In this document: one piece after another, positions 1-14,049 of the stretch
Numbering within the stretch: the stretch's first letter is position 1
Layout of the letters: each line of letters begins with the position of its first letter
Made by a program: the position numbers and the translations under genes
Notes under the pieces: generated by a model
What the model was told of the DNA's origin: nothing
What the model saw: only the letters and a program-made list of their open reading frames with translations
Database searches by the model: none
Source of the DNA: Enoplosus armatus
Taxonomy: Eukaryota > Chordata > Actinopteri > Centrarchiformes > Enoplosidae
Length of the DNA: 64,000 nucleotides
NCBI RefSeq assembly: GCF_043641665.1
Contig: NC_092184.1
Coordinates: forward strand, 3,331,608-3,395,607
Direction: 5' to 3'

Positions 1-3000
1 TGTTTTACACTGGAGCTCCATGGCACAGAGGAATGAGCTCCACCGACAATATTTGTTAGAAGGTAATCAATTTATTCATTCTTTTTTTTTTTTTATGAGA
101 ATAGCAGACAATAAAATAATAACACTGAAACACTGACTTTACCTTTAACTGTGTAAAGATCCGGCTGATCAGGCTCCAACAGTGTGTGCATAGGTCTGGG
201 TACAGCATGTATAGGGTGGGTGATGCAATGACTTGCTGAAACACATACCACTTCCCCCTCAGCGCACCTCCCATAGGGCACATAGATCAATGAAAAGAAA
301 TAGGCTATTTCATCTTTTTCATTGTCACTGCCTCACCATCCGTGCTGCTTTCCTTCCCTTATCTTTTATTGATGATTCTGAGAGGGGGCATGCTTCTGAA
401 AGGACTCTTTTTTTTTTTTTGTTGCTTCAAATGCTTTTTTCTGCACTTTCCTGGTGGCTCACACTGTGGAGTAAACAACAAATATCTTTCCTCCCCTTGT
501 CAGCTGTGATCAGACACAACCCTCGACCCACTTCTGATTTGTAACTTCTGCTATCGCCACAATGATGTGGATGACAGTGCCAAAACGTTGGCCTTGTGAC
601 AACATGAGGGAGTGGCATTTAATCAAATATTCAGCCTGAAAACATTTCAGCAGTTGAGAACAGCTGCTGGCAGTGCACCGTGCATTGCCGGGTCTGTTCA
701 TGTTTTTAACAACAGGGTTTGTATACACCATTCTGCACCAACGTTCAATAATAATCTTACAAGAAGAAATACATCAAGGAAAAGGCAGAGACGCTAATAT
801 CACCACCCACAGAGGCCTCAAAAATCTATAAAGCAATGCAGCAACAACACATACTGTATTCTGGTTAAGTGGGTGGGTGACTCTGGAAAATGACAACACT
901 TTATCACAAAATAGGTCCTGGAAAGCATCAAACACCAAAGATTGATGACATGCAAGTGTAAGACGACCCAAGTGTAGATTTTTACTTTAGCCTGCAGTTG
1001 AAGTCAGCGCCAGAAAACGGCAAAGCCAACATCCTGCAGGACGAGACTGTATGTCGCCAGCAAGACGCAAATTTAACCTTTTCCTCATGTAACTTCCAAC
1101 AAAGGGACGACTATGAGTCGCTGTCTTGACGCCAGCTCCACTGATACACAACTTGCTTTTCCATCTCTTGCTTTGGTCATCAGCCTCCTCCTCCTCCTCC
1201 TCCTCCTCCTCTCCATCTTCCTCAGTCTGCCTCCCCCAGGGCCGCCTCAGTAAAAGCCAGGGCTGTCTCTCAGGCCGAGGTGTTGCTGCAGTAAATCTCT
1301 GCATTTTAGGCCTCATTGGCCGCGGTGCGAGCGGGCCAAAAGGGTGCCAGCGGCTCCGCAGACCGACACAGCTGAATCTGGAGAATGATGATGACTGCGA
1401 AGATAAAAACAATTTGCCGGGTTGCAGCAAATTGCAGCATGAGCGTTAACGCTGCAAGGCACCGCCCATAGACGATCGACAGCACCACTAAACGCGGGCT
1501 ACCGACACCATGAGGAACATTATGTAAACCATAAAAGCTCCATTTTATCTTCTTATGCAAGACAGCATCTTTGTTATAAACCCCATAAACTGCTACTCTA
1601 AGCCTGCAGAGAACAAGACTTTGTGGTTTGGCTCCCAACTGTGGTCTCACAGCTCTCCTTCAAGCCGAACTGACCTTTTCATGACCTTCCTCACACAAGG
1701 AGACAAGGCTCCGCCAGGGCTTTACAAGCCTTTCTATGTCCTGGGTGCCCAGATAGTTGCACATTAGACCAACAGCAGCCCCTTTGCTTAGATTCTCACA
1801 GAGGGACCTCCACTTTACAACATTTTTGCGGTCGATTTAAAATTTAAAGCACACAATGCACTGTGTAAGTGCATCATTACGGACACCTCCCACATTTATC
1901 GCTACAGTGTTTACCACCAGTTGAGAATTTATCTGTAGTGATCCGTCCCTGGAACAGGATATCCAACACTGAACACTTTAAAATGGGCTGCAAAACAGTA
2001 CTGGATTCTCTGGCTGACTGCTCATTAGGGAAGTCATTTTTCCAACGTGTCCGTTGTGGCAATCTAAAAGTGCACTTCCAGGCAGGCTTTTTAAAGTTAC
2101 ATTAAGACGTCCCGGTAGATTCGGTGACAAGCGTGGTTACTGTTGGTGATGGTAAGTGAATGTTACGCTACAACTCCCACAGCTCTGTTTGAAAAATCAC
2201 AGTCGAAAATGAAAAAGACACCGTGGGCAGCTAATGTGTCAGAAATGCAACAGAAGACCAACCCTGTAGCTGTATGTCTGTTTACAGTGCAGCCACACAA
2301 TCAGTTCAAATCTGTTACAGCATGACATCTTAAAGTTACAATCCTTAAGGTTTCCATGAAATCAAAGCCCATTTCTGATACTGCAATAGCAGTTGAATTT
2401 ATTGAAATTCATAACTAACCTCTCTAAATCATTTTTTTTTATTGTTTTTATTGGTAGCAACAGGACATTTTCTGACCAAGTAGCTCGAGGAGTGTTTGCT
2501 GTAGTTGCGCATTCATACTGTTATCATGGGAACCACAGGACTGAAATCTCTAGAATTACAATTTTTTTGTTGTTGTTAGAGTTTCTTATTTTTTGAACAA
2601 AGTAACATACATACATACGTTTCAAATACTGGTGATTATCACATTATTTCAAAATTCATATTTTATGGTATTTATAAAAAAATATATACATTTTCATAAT
2701 ATTACACACTCCTACTGTGACTGGGGTGTCCAAACAAATCCTACAGATGTGGCCCGTTTTAGCTTGCATTAGCACATGAGCCAGGGTTGATTAACTCACT
2801 GTTACAAAGTGCTATTTAGCCATGCATTGAGCTATAACAACATTGCTATAGTATTGTAACTAAGAGGAGAAGCTGTGGCCTAGTAACAGCTGAAAATAGA
2901 CACCTCCTATATGTACGCATATTCATCATTCAGGACACTAATGAAGCTGCTGTGTCAGAGCCATGCATTTGTCTGGAAATAATGCACACCTTGGTAATGG

Positions 3001-6000
3001 TATAATTCCTATTTAGCATATTGCCTGTGCTGTTTTGTTTCCTTTCTGGTCCCCCCTCACGCACTGCACTGCAACATGGTGGGTAGTCCAGAGGTGGCTC
3101 TATAAGTGGCTGAGAGGTGTTCCTTATCTGCGCCCGTCCATCAATCTCGGTGACAGCTTTGTGGTCACTTGGGAGTTGGGGGGTGGGGGGGGGCGTTTAG
3201 ACGGAGGAAGGTGGAGTCACATCGCAGACAGCCAACAAAGCTACTGCACTGCCACGGTTTCTGTCTGTATGTCTCACACTCACATGCATAATGCATTCTG
3301 TCGCACCAAAAGCTATCTTGTGCAAACCCTTCATACCTGACAGAGCAGACAGGATTCAGTAAACCCAGCAAACGAGTCCGAAAGTGAAGAGGGGAGGGAT
3401 TTCTCTCTATTCATGATGGGTCACTCCTAAGCCAGACCTTGAGAGCTGACAGACCGGAGCAGTGAGTTTAATGCCATCTCAATAGTTCCCCACCACCTCT
3501 GTGGCATGAGCAGAGCGAGATTTATATCTGCACAGCCCCATCCGGCACAAAAACACAAAATAAGGTGAAAAACTTTCACTTCTTTTCAATAAGCTGGGGA
3601 GCGCGTTCTTGGTACTAGAAACAGACTTCATTAAACAGACACTGTTTTGATAATTGATCAATTTTTCAAGCAAAAATGTAAAACGTTAGCTGGTTCCAGC
3701 TTCTTAAATGTGAGGATTTGCTGCTTTGCGTGAATGAAGAGTCAAAAGAAGCAATGTGAGGGCGTCCCGTTGGGCTCTGGGAAATTGTGAACATTTTTCA
3801 CAAGTTTGTGACATTTTATAGACTAAACGATTAATCGATTAATCCTGACAATAATTGGCAGATTAATCGATAATGAAAATAGCTCTGTACGCACTGATCG
3901 TTCTCTGTAACATGTATCTAAAGACATTTTTGAGTAAACCTTCTAAACCAATGTTTTACAATGGGTGCAGTGCCCATTTAAATATCAATATCACCTCCCA
4001 AGGCATACATATGCACATAAACACTGGTGTAATAGACAGTCTGGCCTCCAAGAGTGCAGTCTCCCCGTGTAAAAGAGGCAGCACTGTCCACCAAATCTTG
4101 AACTGGATCCCAGTTGAACTTCACTGGCTCATACCAGATAGGGACCACAAGCCAAACACAGAGCTATCTAGCTTCAGTGTGCCACAGCCAACAGGACATT
4201 CACAACACATTTGGGTCAAACAGTTGCTGAGCGCTTTGATATATATATATATGTGGGATGGACAAACACCTCTCTGTAAAACCCAATGCAGTCCAACAGC
4301 ACCACAAACTACATCCTCCAAGATGACGATACGGTTGAATCAGCACCTCTCTCAAACAGTTTCCACAGGAACGTAACATTATGACCTTCCCGAAAGTAAG
4401 ATTTACTGTAGACTGCACTAGTTTTGGTTAAGCGTGCTGGCAAACTGAGTGTACATTATAGCTTAATGAAAAAAAAGAACAAAGAAAGTAAAAGCTGACT
4501 TCCTTCCCTGCTGTAACGCTGCAGAGAAGAAAAACCGAATTCAAAGCAAAATGCAATTCTCAAAGAAAAGAGGCCAATACGAAACAGCGGTGCCATCCTA
4601 TACAACTGACTTCCAATCTCCAGCTTCCATGCTCCGAGTGATCAACGAACTCAGTTATTCTTGATGACATTTTTACTTGTCTCTTGTAACAGATGTTATT
4701 TTCGGCTGAGTCCTTCCTGTCAGCACAGGTGAAATGGGGAAACCTGGATCCTGTGTTAAGGCCCACTGAGTCCCTAAAACGTAGGGATTGCCAGAAAGGC
4801 AATTTGGAAAAAGACCATAAAGACTTTTAGGGACCATTAAGCGGTGCAAAAGTTCCGTCTCCCCATAATTCCACATACAAAAAAAAAAATAACAGAATTT
4901 TTATTATGACATTTTATTATTATAGCCAACTGGAACAAGAACAAAACCTCTTAACTGTGTTTTTAAATGACAGCCGCGCCCCCATGGGACAGCCACGAAA
5001 TGTAAACAAACAGGCTCTTGCTAACTGTTGTCTGTGAGCTGAAGGGCGTTTTCTTATCAGCGGCGCTAAAGGAGCAGAGGCATGTGGCATTCACCGTATA
5101 GCACCGAAAATGACTGACAGGCTAATAGCAATTAGCATGTCTAGCATGAATAGACAAAATTGAATTTCGCCTTTCTGGTTACTGATTCCTTTTCCTCGCA
5201 GGAGATCTCATTAGCAAACACATTTAAAAAAAATAACTAATTAAGTTGGACTTTGAAGCGATTGATGGCGGCGCCGAGTGGTGCATAAGCAGGCAAGTAC
5301 ACATGCCAAGCTCCAGGGGTCTGCTAATGGTTTTTATTTGCTGTATGGGCTTTGAATGGGATTGTACGTCAGTAATAAATGCTGGTTAAATGCTGGTGTG
5401 ACCAGGCCTAACGGGTCAGTTAACCACCAGCCCCGCCCCCCCACTGGTGACCCTAACACCTAAGAAGAAAATACTGGTTAAGGTGACATCATTTGGCCTG
5501 AAATTACTGTCTGTCACCACCCTACTCTCTGAACCAATGTCCCGGAGCACCACCGCACCAGAGAAGTGATCAGTGTCTCTCGTGCTGTTTATTTTCAACC
5601 GAGGTTTATTTCGTCACAGGAAAAAAAAAAAAAAAAAGTCACTGACAACCTGTTTTTCACAACGAAACACTCGGTGAGCAGGAAGGACAGAGAGAGAGAG
5701 AGCGGCTCTCTTCAAGCAGCCACAGTTTGGCAAATGATAACTGGATTAACTCAGTCAGTCCAGTGTTTCCCGTGCATCGGCTCTACTCGGGCGGCCCAGG
5801 TTTTTTTTTTTTCTTCTTCAATAAAGACACGTAATTGTCACTGATAACTGATAATGCGCACAGACCAGCGGAACTTCTGGCAAAACAGTTCAGTTATCTC
5901 GACTACTCGCACGCGTGGGAACACACAATTCTAGGGCGCGAATTTTTACGCGGAACATTTTGGCAGCGCACCAGTTGTTTTCTATCAGCTAGTCGGCTCA

Positions 6001-9000
6001 CACATTTAGACCCACTGTATGGGAGAGTTACGCCTTCCCGGTTAGTTACAGCGGTTAGAAGAGCCGACATTGTTCAGCTGAAGTCGGGTCTGTCTGTGGA
6101 AACTCTTCAAACACGAAATTTACGACGGCATCACCTGAATGTGTCGATTAGAGCGACGAGACAAAACCACGCAGGTTAATAACTGATGCTACGGGGGTGT
6201 TTGTCCCTGCAGATATGAGACCGTACTACAGAATTTAAGCATCTGGTCGAAGTGCCTGAGCCCCGCTGCAATGTGCCTTCATGTGTAGCCAGTCTGTTGT
6301 CCCTGCCCTGTATAAACCACCGCAAGCTGCTATCAACAGGTCAGAGTCTTGGATTGGAGCATTACTGACATTTGTGTTTTTGCTTTATTGACAATATGTC
6401 AGTATTTGAGTGCATTAAGTGTTACAGTGAGAATTATGGCCAATGAGCCGCTGTTGAAAATGTTATTTTCTGCTTTTTTTTTCTTGTCACCTATGCATGC
6501 TTATTTGTGTCACATCCCAAGCAGGAGAGCACGGCTTTTTACTTTTCACCAACAAGCCGTTACATGCAACTGAGAAACTGGCTGCATTCCTTATTTGTGA
6601 TGGGATCCAAATAAAAAAGCCTCTGGTCTTGTCTAGCAGCAGGGCTTTCAACTGGCTCTCTGACAACAGTTAAAAAGCCTCATCAATGTATATTGATTAT
6701 TTGGAATGGAACCAATGCCATTTCGCCATTTTCAATTGCAGTGTTTAGTATTCACAAAGCATATTAGTCGCCGTGGGAAAGTTCATAACCAGGCCTAGAT
6801 GTAACACAGCAAGCCAGCCTCTCGCAGCGTTAGTCATCCAGACCAGACAAGTGCAGGCCAGACATATCTCGTCAGAGGATTAACAACGTAAGTGAAACTT
6901 GAACACCAGCGACACAGTTAAAATCTATTACAATAAGCTACAAATTCCATTCCCTGGGTAGGTGCAGGCACATGTACAGTCCGTGTTATTTGCCCCGTCA
7001 TCTCCCACCGGAAGAGTAGCTCAGTTTGCTGGAGTCGTTCCATAACTCGGCTCATTGCAAGCCTTTGCATCTCTGAGCCTTCAAACTCTTTATTTTTGCT
7101 CAACCCAAGAATCACAACTGCCAGCAAAGTGAGATCATCCACCTTGTTGTCTTGATACAATAATCTCAAAAACAAGGCAGAAAGGGGGCATTTGCATCAG
7201 GAAAATGACGGAAACCCACTTTATTGCTATCTGCTTCATTCCTCTCCTTCCTTCCCACCCTTCTGGCACTTTGATATCCTATTGGTAGCGGTGGAGGAGT
7301 TGGGCTCCGTGTCTGGTACTACCAAGGAGCGGAACGGAGCAACAATACGCTTGGGCATTTAGCCTACACCCCCCCTCCACCCCCCTCCCTCCCCCAACCC
7401 TCCCCTCTCCTCTCCTCAGCTCTGAGCTCTCCATTATTTAACTGCGTGTGGGGGGGGGGGGGGGGGGGGCATCGTGGCCAGGAGAGCATCGGCGGCAGAG
7501 CCAGTCCCAAACAATGACATCATCTCTGCAGGACTGGCAGGCAATGAAGGCTCGCTGCACGGTCACCAGGCACTGAGCACTCTCCAGTTAGCCTGTGGCT
7601 ACTGGGAGGTAGCACAATTGAGCCACTGTCCTCGCAGCAACGACAGCGGACATCCCCATGTGACTTCTTTTCAGGTTAACCTTTATTGAGAGGAAGCAAC
7701 CGAGACAACAGAAGACTTAAAAAGGACGCGGAGACGCGGGCAAATTGGCCAATGCATTTGTGTAAATGAAACTGAATGTTTACAAGGCTCTAATGCAAGG
7801 CTTGCCATTGTGTGGAAAGGAGACACTCCAATAGAAAAATGGTAAATATTCTATTAAAGTCTTTCAGGCTGAATGAGAAGTAGGCTAAAGCTCTGCTTGA
7901 AACGTCTTGACAGCAGCTGCACAAACTAAACCAGACAAAAAACTAATGAAGATGTTTTCATACTGGAGCTAAGTGCTGCGTTACAGAACACACACACACA
8001 CGCACACACACACACACACACGCACACGCACACACACAGTCGGCTGTAGCGCCTCCAGCCCGAGCTCAGGGAGTTAAGAGTGAGAGTCAGAGAGGAATCC
8101 TGAGGCGGCTTTGAGAGTCAGAACAGGCACGCAAGCGTTAAAAGGTAAAGCTGCGAGGCGTGTGAGAGTGTGAGAGTGTGTTAGAAGGAGTGTGTCCTTG
8201 TTGGGAGACTGATGCTGCTGTAAACACTGCTCCAGCTCCGGGTGATTCAGTGTCAATCAGTTGGGTTTTACATTCACTCACATGCACACATACTGTATAT
8301 ACACACACACGTCACTCTCACACACAGCGGCGGCCTGTGAAGATCTGGGTTTGATTCTTGTGTTTTGTCTCCAACTTTTGGTGTCAAAGTTGCAACGAAG
8401 GCTTGATGCGGAACTTCCCAAAGATCTACCCGCCACTGTGACGTGTTTCAACTGGGGTTTTCAGTCCTCAAAGAAGCAGCTACAATTGCCAGCAGTGACG
8501 GACCCACAGAGAATTATTGGCCAATTTTACCGTCGTTTTCAGCACGTAGAACTGTGATTGGTCAGCACGGCCTGCTTGTTTTTTTTTTTGGAGTGGAGCT
8601 GATAATGTTGATGAGATGCTGACGGCATCTAGAGCATGGTTAAGAAATGGATATGTAGATAACGCTACACACCCAGCCCTAACCCCCATCGACCCCACCT
8701 CTACACTACACTCCGGCATTAGCTGCTAATGTTGACACGGGACAGAAACTGTGCTGCAGTCTGATATGAACTGAATTCCAAGGCAAACTGGGCTGACCCA
8801 CTTCTCTTCAAAAAAAAAAAAAAAAAAAAAGGAAGTGAAACGTAAAACGCATCACTTATTCAAAAGACTTTTCACAGGCAAAGAACTATCAGACTCCAAG
8901 TATTTAACACTGCATGTATATGCGTTACTGAAGTGGCCACAAGCTGAACCGCTCCGAGAACAATGCGTATCCAATAAAAATGTATATTTAATAGATCAGA

Positions 9001-10023
9001 GTGAAACAGGCATTCACTTAAATGTACATACTAGTGAAATTGTGTTTTTGGAATGAATTCCCGGAGAGGGTGACTTAACATACAGTACAAATTTGTGCAT
9101 ACTCACTGGGTGGCTTCTTTGTTTACACTCCACAGTAGCGCGAGTACATGATGATTAAGAGGGGTAATTGTAACATCGGGAGCACAGAAATAGCAGTGAC
9201 ACTGTCTCTGAACAACAACAGCAGCAGCAGCTGGAGAACCAACAGCAGATATGAGGATTTAAGGCTGTTTGACTTGTCATTAGCATGCTCCTCTCTTGTA
9301 GCGACGAGTCTTATATTTATAAATGGCTGACTGTATGTTAACACAGAGACGGATTTACAGCTTATGAACCAAAAAGCACATGAATTCAACACAACCAAGC
9401 GTCTTGTATTTCAGGCCAGCAGTTTCCAGGTGGTCTTCAAACAACTACACAGTCTTCATAATGTTTCGCATTCTCTATTTTTGCTGACAACATTTCATAA
9501 TGAGTCGAGTTTTAGTAAGTTGTTGAGTTTTATAGTTTTGTTAGCTTTTTATTTAATGTTGAGTACGTCGGGGCTCCATCATTTTGAGGAGAGCAATTCT
9601 GATATCACTTAACAGGCCTTTCTCACATTTTGACTTGTCACAGTAGGAAATGCACAGGTGTAAATAATAAAATGAAAAGAGATGGAAAGTAATTTATCAA
9701 GCGCAAACAAAACATTTCCTCATTTCCAGGTTCTCGAATGTCAGGGTGCTGATTTTATGCTGTTGGTCATAGAAAAGAAGAAATTTGAACCTGGAGAAGT
9801 GTGATGGCCATTTACCATTTTCTAGCTTTTTAAAAAAACGAAACAATTGATTAATCAATCAGGTTAAGTGATCATGAAAGCAGCATTGTTAGCTGCAGCC
9901 CAAAATATAATATGGAATATGTTTTCATTGACATTTATTTTAACTTTTAAGTTAAAACTGTTTAAACTTTTGGTAATTTTGTTGTTATGACAATGCATTT
10001 GTGAGATAATTCAGTGAGTTTTA

Positions 10024-10067
<44 letters not shown>

Positions 10068-11724
10068 AAAGAGAGAGAGAGAGTGGTGAGGGCTGCCTAA
10101 GAAGTAGAATTTTTGCAATCACCAAATACGGAGACACATAGTGTCCACTGACTATAAACTGATTACAAGAGCAGGGCAATCAAGATATCCATTAGTTGCC
10201 TTGGCGATGGCTGTTCCAGTACATTTATACCCCAACATGTGTAAGGGAATTTTAAAGCTGCAACTATGACATTCGACAGTGAAAAAGAAGGTGGTAGGGA
10301 ATCAAATCAGGAACAAACCTTGCACGCATTCAACCACAGGAGGATGTACTTGTCAGTGAAATCACCTTGCAAAACTGTGGTTGAAATGACAAAAGACTAA
10401 ACACAAAGCCTTCTAAAGTACATCTACCACAGTTCCTGTCTGTCCTTTAAAACACGTAGGCTTATTCCATCCTAGCCCTGACTATTCCAGTCTTTTATGA
10501 GCCACTATCAAGCCTCTCGCCAGCTCAGTTACCCACAGATTAGGTCAATGGATGCATGATTAAGTATGCAAACTGTACCCCACTCAGACCAAGCCAGTAT
10601 CTCTAATTACAACGCCTGCTCAAGCTTCTTAACAAGTCCAGTCAAACCCCTACAAGCCAACAGGGACAACAAGCTGAGGAACAAACACTTGACACGCTAA
10701 GCATTTAATAACAACCTCCACCAGTCGCAGATCTCACAAGCAATGAAACCTGATCCGACTCTCTGGAGGCCATTTGTCCTGTTTGCTGTGTTTGGACTGC
10801 GGGTGTCACCAGACAAGAAAGCGGCGGTCAGCATGAGACAGCAGGCTGATGACGAATGATGGAGAGAGACACTTCCCTCTGCTCACTACTTCTCCTCTAT
10901 GAAGCTCATTTTGTCAACCACACTGTTTTTTTCTTGTCTACATTCTCTGACCAATTGTCTAGGATTTTGTCGCCTCTTTTGCACAAAGGTTTCTTTCACC
11001 TTAATGTCCCTTATTTTACTTTTACTTGTCTGATAATTCTTCCTCTACCATGACAACGTATGAAGTTTCTAGAGTTATATAAAAATTAAATACAGGGAGC
11101 ACAGAACCATAAAAATGGTTATATGGCTTCTACATACTGATTTACTTTCCTCATTTACTTAATTTCAGTATTTTTCCAAATGAGGTTTTGCACCAGCTTC
11201 TCGGGATGAAAAGGAGTTGTGGTGTCATTCTCTATAGGCCCAAACCTTTAACTGTGTCCTCCCCTTGATGGCCCCAGAGCCGGTCAAGCTTCTAACTAGG
11301 GCTGCAATTATTGATTAATCAAGAGCGCAGGGTTTTTTATTCATATAGCTTGTTTGAACCAACCTGCAGTCCAGAGATTCAGAGATATTCAGTTTACTAT
11401 CTTATTGTACTCAGATGACCTACAGATATTCACATTTGAGAAGCTGGGAGTGAATATTGGGCATTTGAAATGACTTACCAAAGAAATTGCCAATTTTCAG
11501 CCCTACTTCTAACCATTGTAGAAAAGCTGTAACCTTTGAGGCATAGATCCGCTCCTCCCTTACAGTTTCAGCCAGTTTGTGTTTAGGGTGTAACCAACAA
11601 GCAGGATCCCAGACCAGTTCAGTCATCTGAAAGTTTCACAATGGTGCTGCCCTAACTCTCACTTTCTTTCTCCACTTGGAGGTGAAATGTTTTCCCAGGC
11701 AATCGTGTTTCACTGACACTGGCC

Positions 11725-12274
11725 CTGTTTACACCTGGCATTAACGTGCAGTCTTGGGTGATCCAATCACAAGTGAACAGCTCTAATACCAGGTGTGAAT
11801 GCACCCAAGACGCATTGAGATCCAAACGTTCAGACCACGTTTGGAGGTTGTCTGGGCCGCAGATGGCCACATTCTTTTAGCAGTGTGTACGCGAAGGACC
11901 ACCTACTGAACTTATGTCTTCTGCAGAGGCACATACTCATTCGAGCGAGATGTATTATTGGGCGGTTTGGTTTGCCTTAAACACGCCAAGGAATAGACCC
12001 AGTCCATATTGTTTTGATTTTTCCCATGCATCAAGGTCTTTGAAAACTTCTTCTTCTTTTAATTTCCGGCAGACTGTGCACTTACCCGCTGGTTAAAAAC
12101 AACGCATTTGGTCTTTGCAAACGGAAACGATGTACGTGTTTATTTGCATACGGAGTGTGGAAGTGAGATCCGGTCGCGCTCGAGATGCATGTCAATGCCA
12201 GGTGTGAACTGACATACTGCTGTCCACTTGTGATCGAATAACCCAGGAAAATGGTTAACGCCAGGTGTAAACAG
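11725..12274. mobile_element. Non-autonomous DNA element with terminal inverted repeats (550 bp)
   Basis: The two ends are inverted copies. The left end begins CTGTTTACACCTGGCATTAA at 11725 and the right end, read on the minus strand from 12274, is CTGTTTACACCTGGCGTTAA, about 20 of 22 bases identical. The second half also contains a degenerate inverted echo of the first (GGTGTGAAT near 11792 and GCCAGGTGTGAACT near 12197). No transposase frame is present, and I could not see a clean target-site duplication, so the superfamily is unassigned. It lies inside sorl1 intron 1. Confidence 0.6.
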
Positions 12275-13244
12275 TTTGTTCTGAGATGCTTCATTACACT
12301 TCTTCCATCATGGTGTTGTCTGGGTGTGTTCAATAACAATAAAGCCTGGAGGCTCGGAGAGTGCAACAGCCCAGCGCAAGATGTCAGACCACTGGATGAA
12401 ATGTCTTTATAATGAATGACAATGCTATACCAGCAGTAATGACTGCACCACTGCCCATTATCATCCACCAATGATGTAAACCAACACAGGACTCTGACTG
12501 CTCCTCAGCAAATAGGATTGCAGCGTATTGAACAACGACAAGCGGGATGAGGGTAACTATGACGCCAAGCATCTATCTCCCAAAACAGAATGGAAGAGTT
12601 TAATTTGTTCAAATACGGCCAATTTAGGATAGACTCCGGACAAACAATAGCAGCAGCTGCAAAATTTAGATAGAATGGGGTTAGTGACCTGGAGCTAGCA
12701 CCACTAGGTCGTGTTCTGTCATGTGTGGAGAGACCTCCACACCAAACCCCATTTAAAATGTAGAAATTGTATGTAGCCCTGCATGATTGAAACTTTGACA
12801 CCTACTGTATAGTTTTTCAAAAAAAAAAAGGTTTTGATTTGGCAACTATAAGCTATGTTTGACGTACTACACGTATGCCAAATTGACACTTCACTGCTAA
12901 CGATTCAGCAAATGTCTTGGGTCATGTTCTGCCAGGTGTGCATAGTATCCGACGATGAGCAGAGCCACTGAATTGCCTTATTTTGAATGAAGTTCGCCTG
13001 AACAGTTTACCAGAGCTACTTTGCATTTATGGGATCCTCGTCTGAGAAACTGGTATCTTCACAAAAACTTTTTCAATTTCATTTCTTCACGACATCCTCC
13101 TGAGACAGAGGGTGAAGGAAACCCACAGCTTGAGCCATTTGTTTCTCGCCTAGCATTACCACCACTCTTCCCTCTGCGCTATCTGATATTGAGAACAACT
13201 ATTGCAAAATCGTAATGTTTCCTTGGTTATCGGCGGACATACTC

Positions 13245-13411
13245 ACCTGATAGCACACAACCGAAAGCGTTTCCAGAATCTTACGGGTTTTCTTAAAACT
13301 TCGGCATACATTTAATCTACGTAGTAGCTTGTTAATTCTTACGTTTTCTGTCATTTCTGAGTCTACTTTAGGAACTGACACAGACAGGTTGCCAGGTTTG
13401 TGTGTTGACAT
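13245..13411 (-). other. Orphan open frame ending in a consensus splice donor
   Basis: On the minus strand an ATG at 13411 opens a 55-codon frame (starting MSTHKPGNLSVSV) that ends exactly at CAG|GTGAGTATG, a near-perfect donor, at 13245/13244. The encoded stretch is rich in Lys/Arg (for example KLLRRLNVCRSFKKTRK). I recognise no family. A TATATAA-like motif lies about 60 bp upstream. It sits only 320 bp inside sorl1 intron 1, on the same strand, so it could be an alternative sorl1 exon, the first exon of a small unknown gene, or chance. I could not find a matching next exon. Confidence 0.2.
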
Positions 13412-13728
13412 TCATTTGAATACATGTTTAGTGAGCTGTAACGTTATATAGCTAGCTACATCGAAAACACCAGGTGAACCGACAGACACAAAAACGTTTA
13501 CTGTTCTGCTCACCGGGCTTATTGCTTTGAGGTTAAACTGGGCACTTTTCGCCCTTTTCCATCCATACCATGGAGAACATAAGGTGCAAGAAATGATGTG
13601 ACTTAGAAAACAACACTGGGGCTTGCATAATTTCTTCAAGACATCCTTGCCAGCTAAGGGCAGCAGTCTGGGGTGATGCAGACTATTCAAATTGAAGAGA
13701 GTACTACCGCTGAGATGCACCACATTAC

Positions 13729-14049
13729 CTGCCCGTACACCTTTGGCATAGTCGATTCACCAGTGCTCCGGCGGCTTCGATGCTGCGGATAGGCGCCGGA
13801 GTCCGACCCGCCTTCAGCGGCACTACGAGCGGCCAGAGGCAGCGCCGGAGCCGCGGCGCCTCCTCCATCTCCGTCTGGTAAATCCTCATTTGCTTCTATA
13901 GTGAAAAATCCTCTGTTTTGCGGGAGCATGTAGCGCTGCTCCGGGTGAAGACGAAGAGTCGACGAATTTATTCCAGCAACCCAGAGGACTAATAAATATA
14001 ACGACCACCGAAGGGAGGACTGCATCTTGCCTGCTTGTGATATCGCCAT
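13729..14049 (-). CDS. sorl1: Sortilin-related receptor SorLA/LR11, exon 1 (5' partial gene)
   Basis: This is the first coding exon (107 codons, phase 0) of SorLA, a type I endosome/Golgi sorting receptor of the VPS10 family that binds cargo such as APP. The frame starts at 14049 in a good context (ACAAACATGG). It encodes a hydrophobic signal peptide (about residues 13-29), a short propeptide containing LPQNRGFF (human SORL1: LPQDRGFL), a furin-type RSRR site at about residues 90-93, and ends KVYGQ, exactly where the human protein has KVYGQVSLND. The donor is CAG|GTAATG. The propeptide carries a Gly/Ala-rich insert (about residues 57-75) not in human. The rest of the gene lies beyond the left edge. 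Identification rests on this N-terminal pattern and is strong although only one exon is present. Confidence 0.88.

Larger units (their letters stand above)
1..13728 (-). other. sorl1 intron 1 (partial), non-coding with repeats
   Basis: This stretch lies downstream, on the minus strand, of the sorl1 first exon, whose donor is CAG|GTAATG at 13729/13728. I looked for the second sorl1 exon (start of the VPS10 domain) and found no frame resembling it, so intron 1 probably runs off the left edge. The visible content is simple and interspersed repeats: a (CCT)n run at 1183-1211, (CA)n at 7989-8038, a 20-G run at 7450-7469, (GT)n at 10027-10065, an ATTAATCGATTAATC relic at 3819-3882 and a 550-bp inverted-repeat-ended element at 11725-12274. 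The open frames here lack recognisable motifs. Two have donor-like ends (about 158-250 and 13245-13411, minus strand); only the second is discussed as a candidate. Confidence 0.6.

Noticed and set aside
93..290. Possible exon on the minus strand (about 158-250) with TTTCAG acceptor and AAAG|GTAAAG donor
   Set aside because: The splice signals are decent, but none of the frames resembles sorl1 exon 2 or any family I know, and it does not connect in phase to a known exon.
987..1430. 147-codon minus-strand frame with a Glu-rich tract
   Set aside because: The acidic tract is just the (CCT)n repeat read in reverse; no motif or splice context.
5835..6179. 114-codon plus-strand frame
   Set aside because: No recognisable domain, no supporting exons, and it lies in sorl1 intron 1; treated as chance.
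6918..7175. 85-codon minus-strand frame that reads somewhat protein-like
   Set aside because: No family match and no splice sites at useful phases; it does not resemble the sorl1 VPS10 domain.
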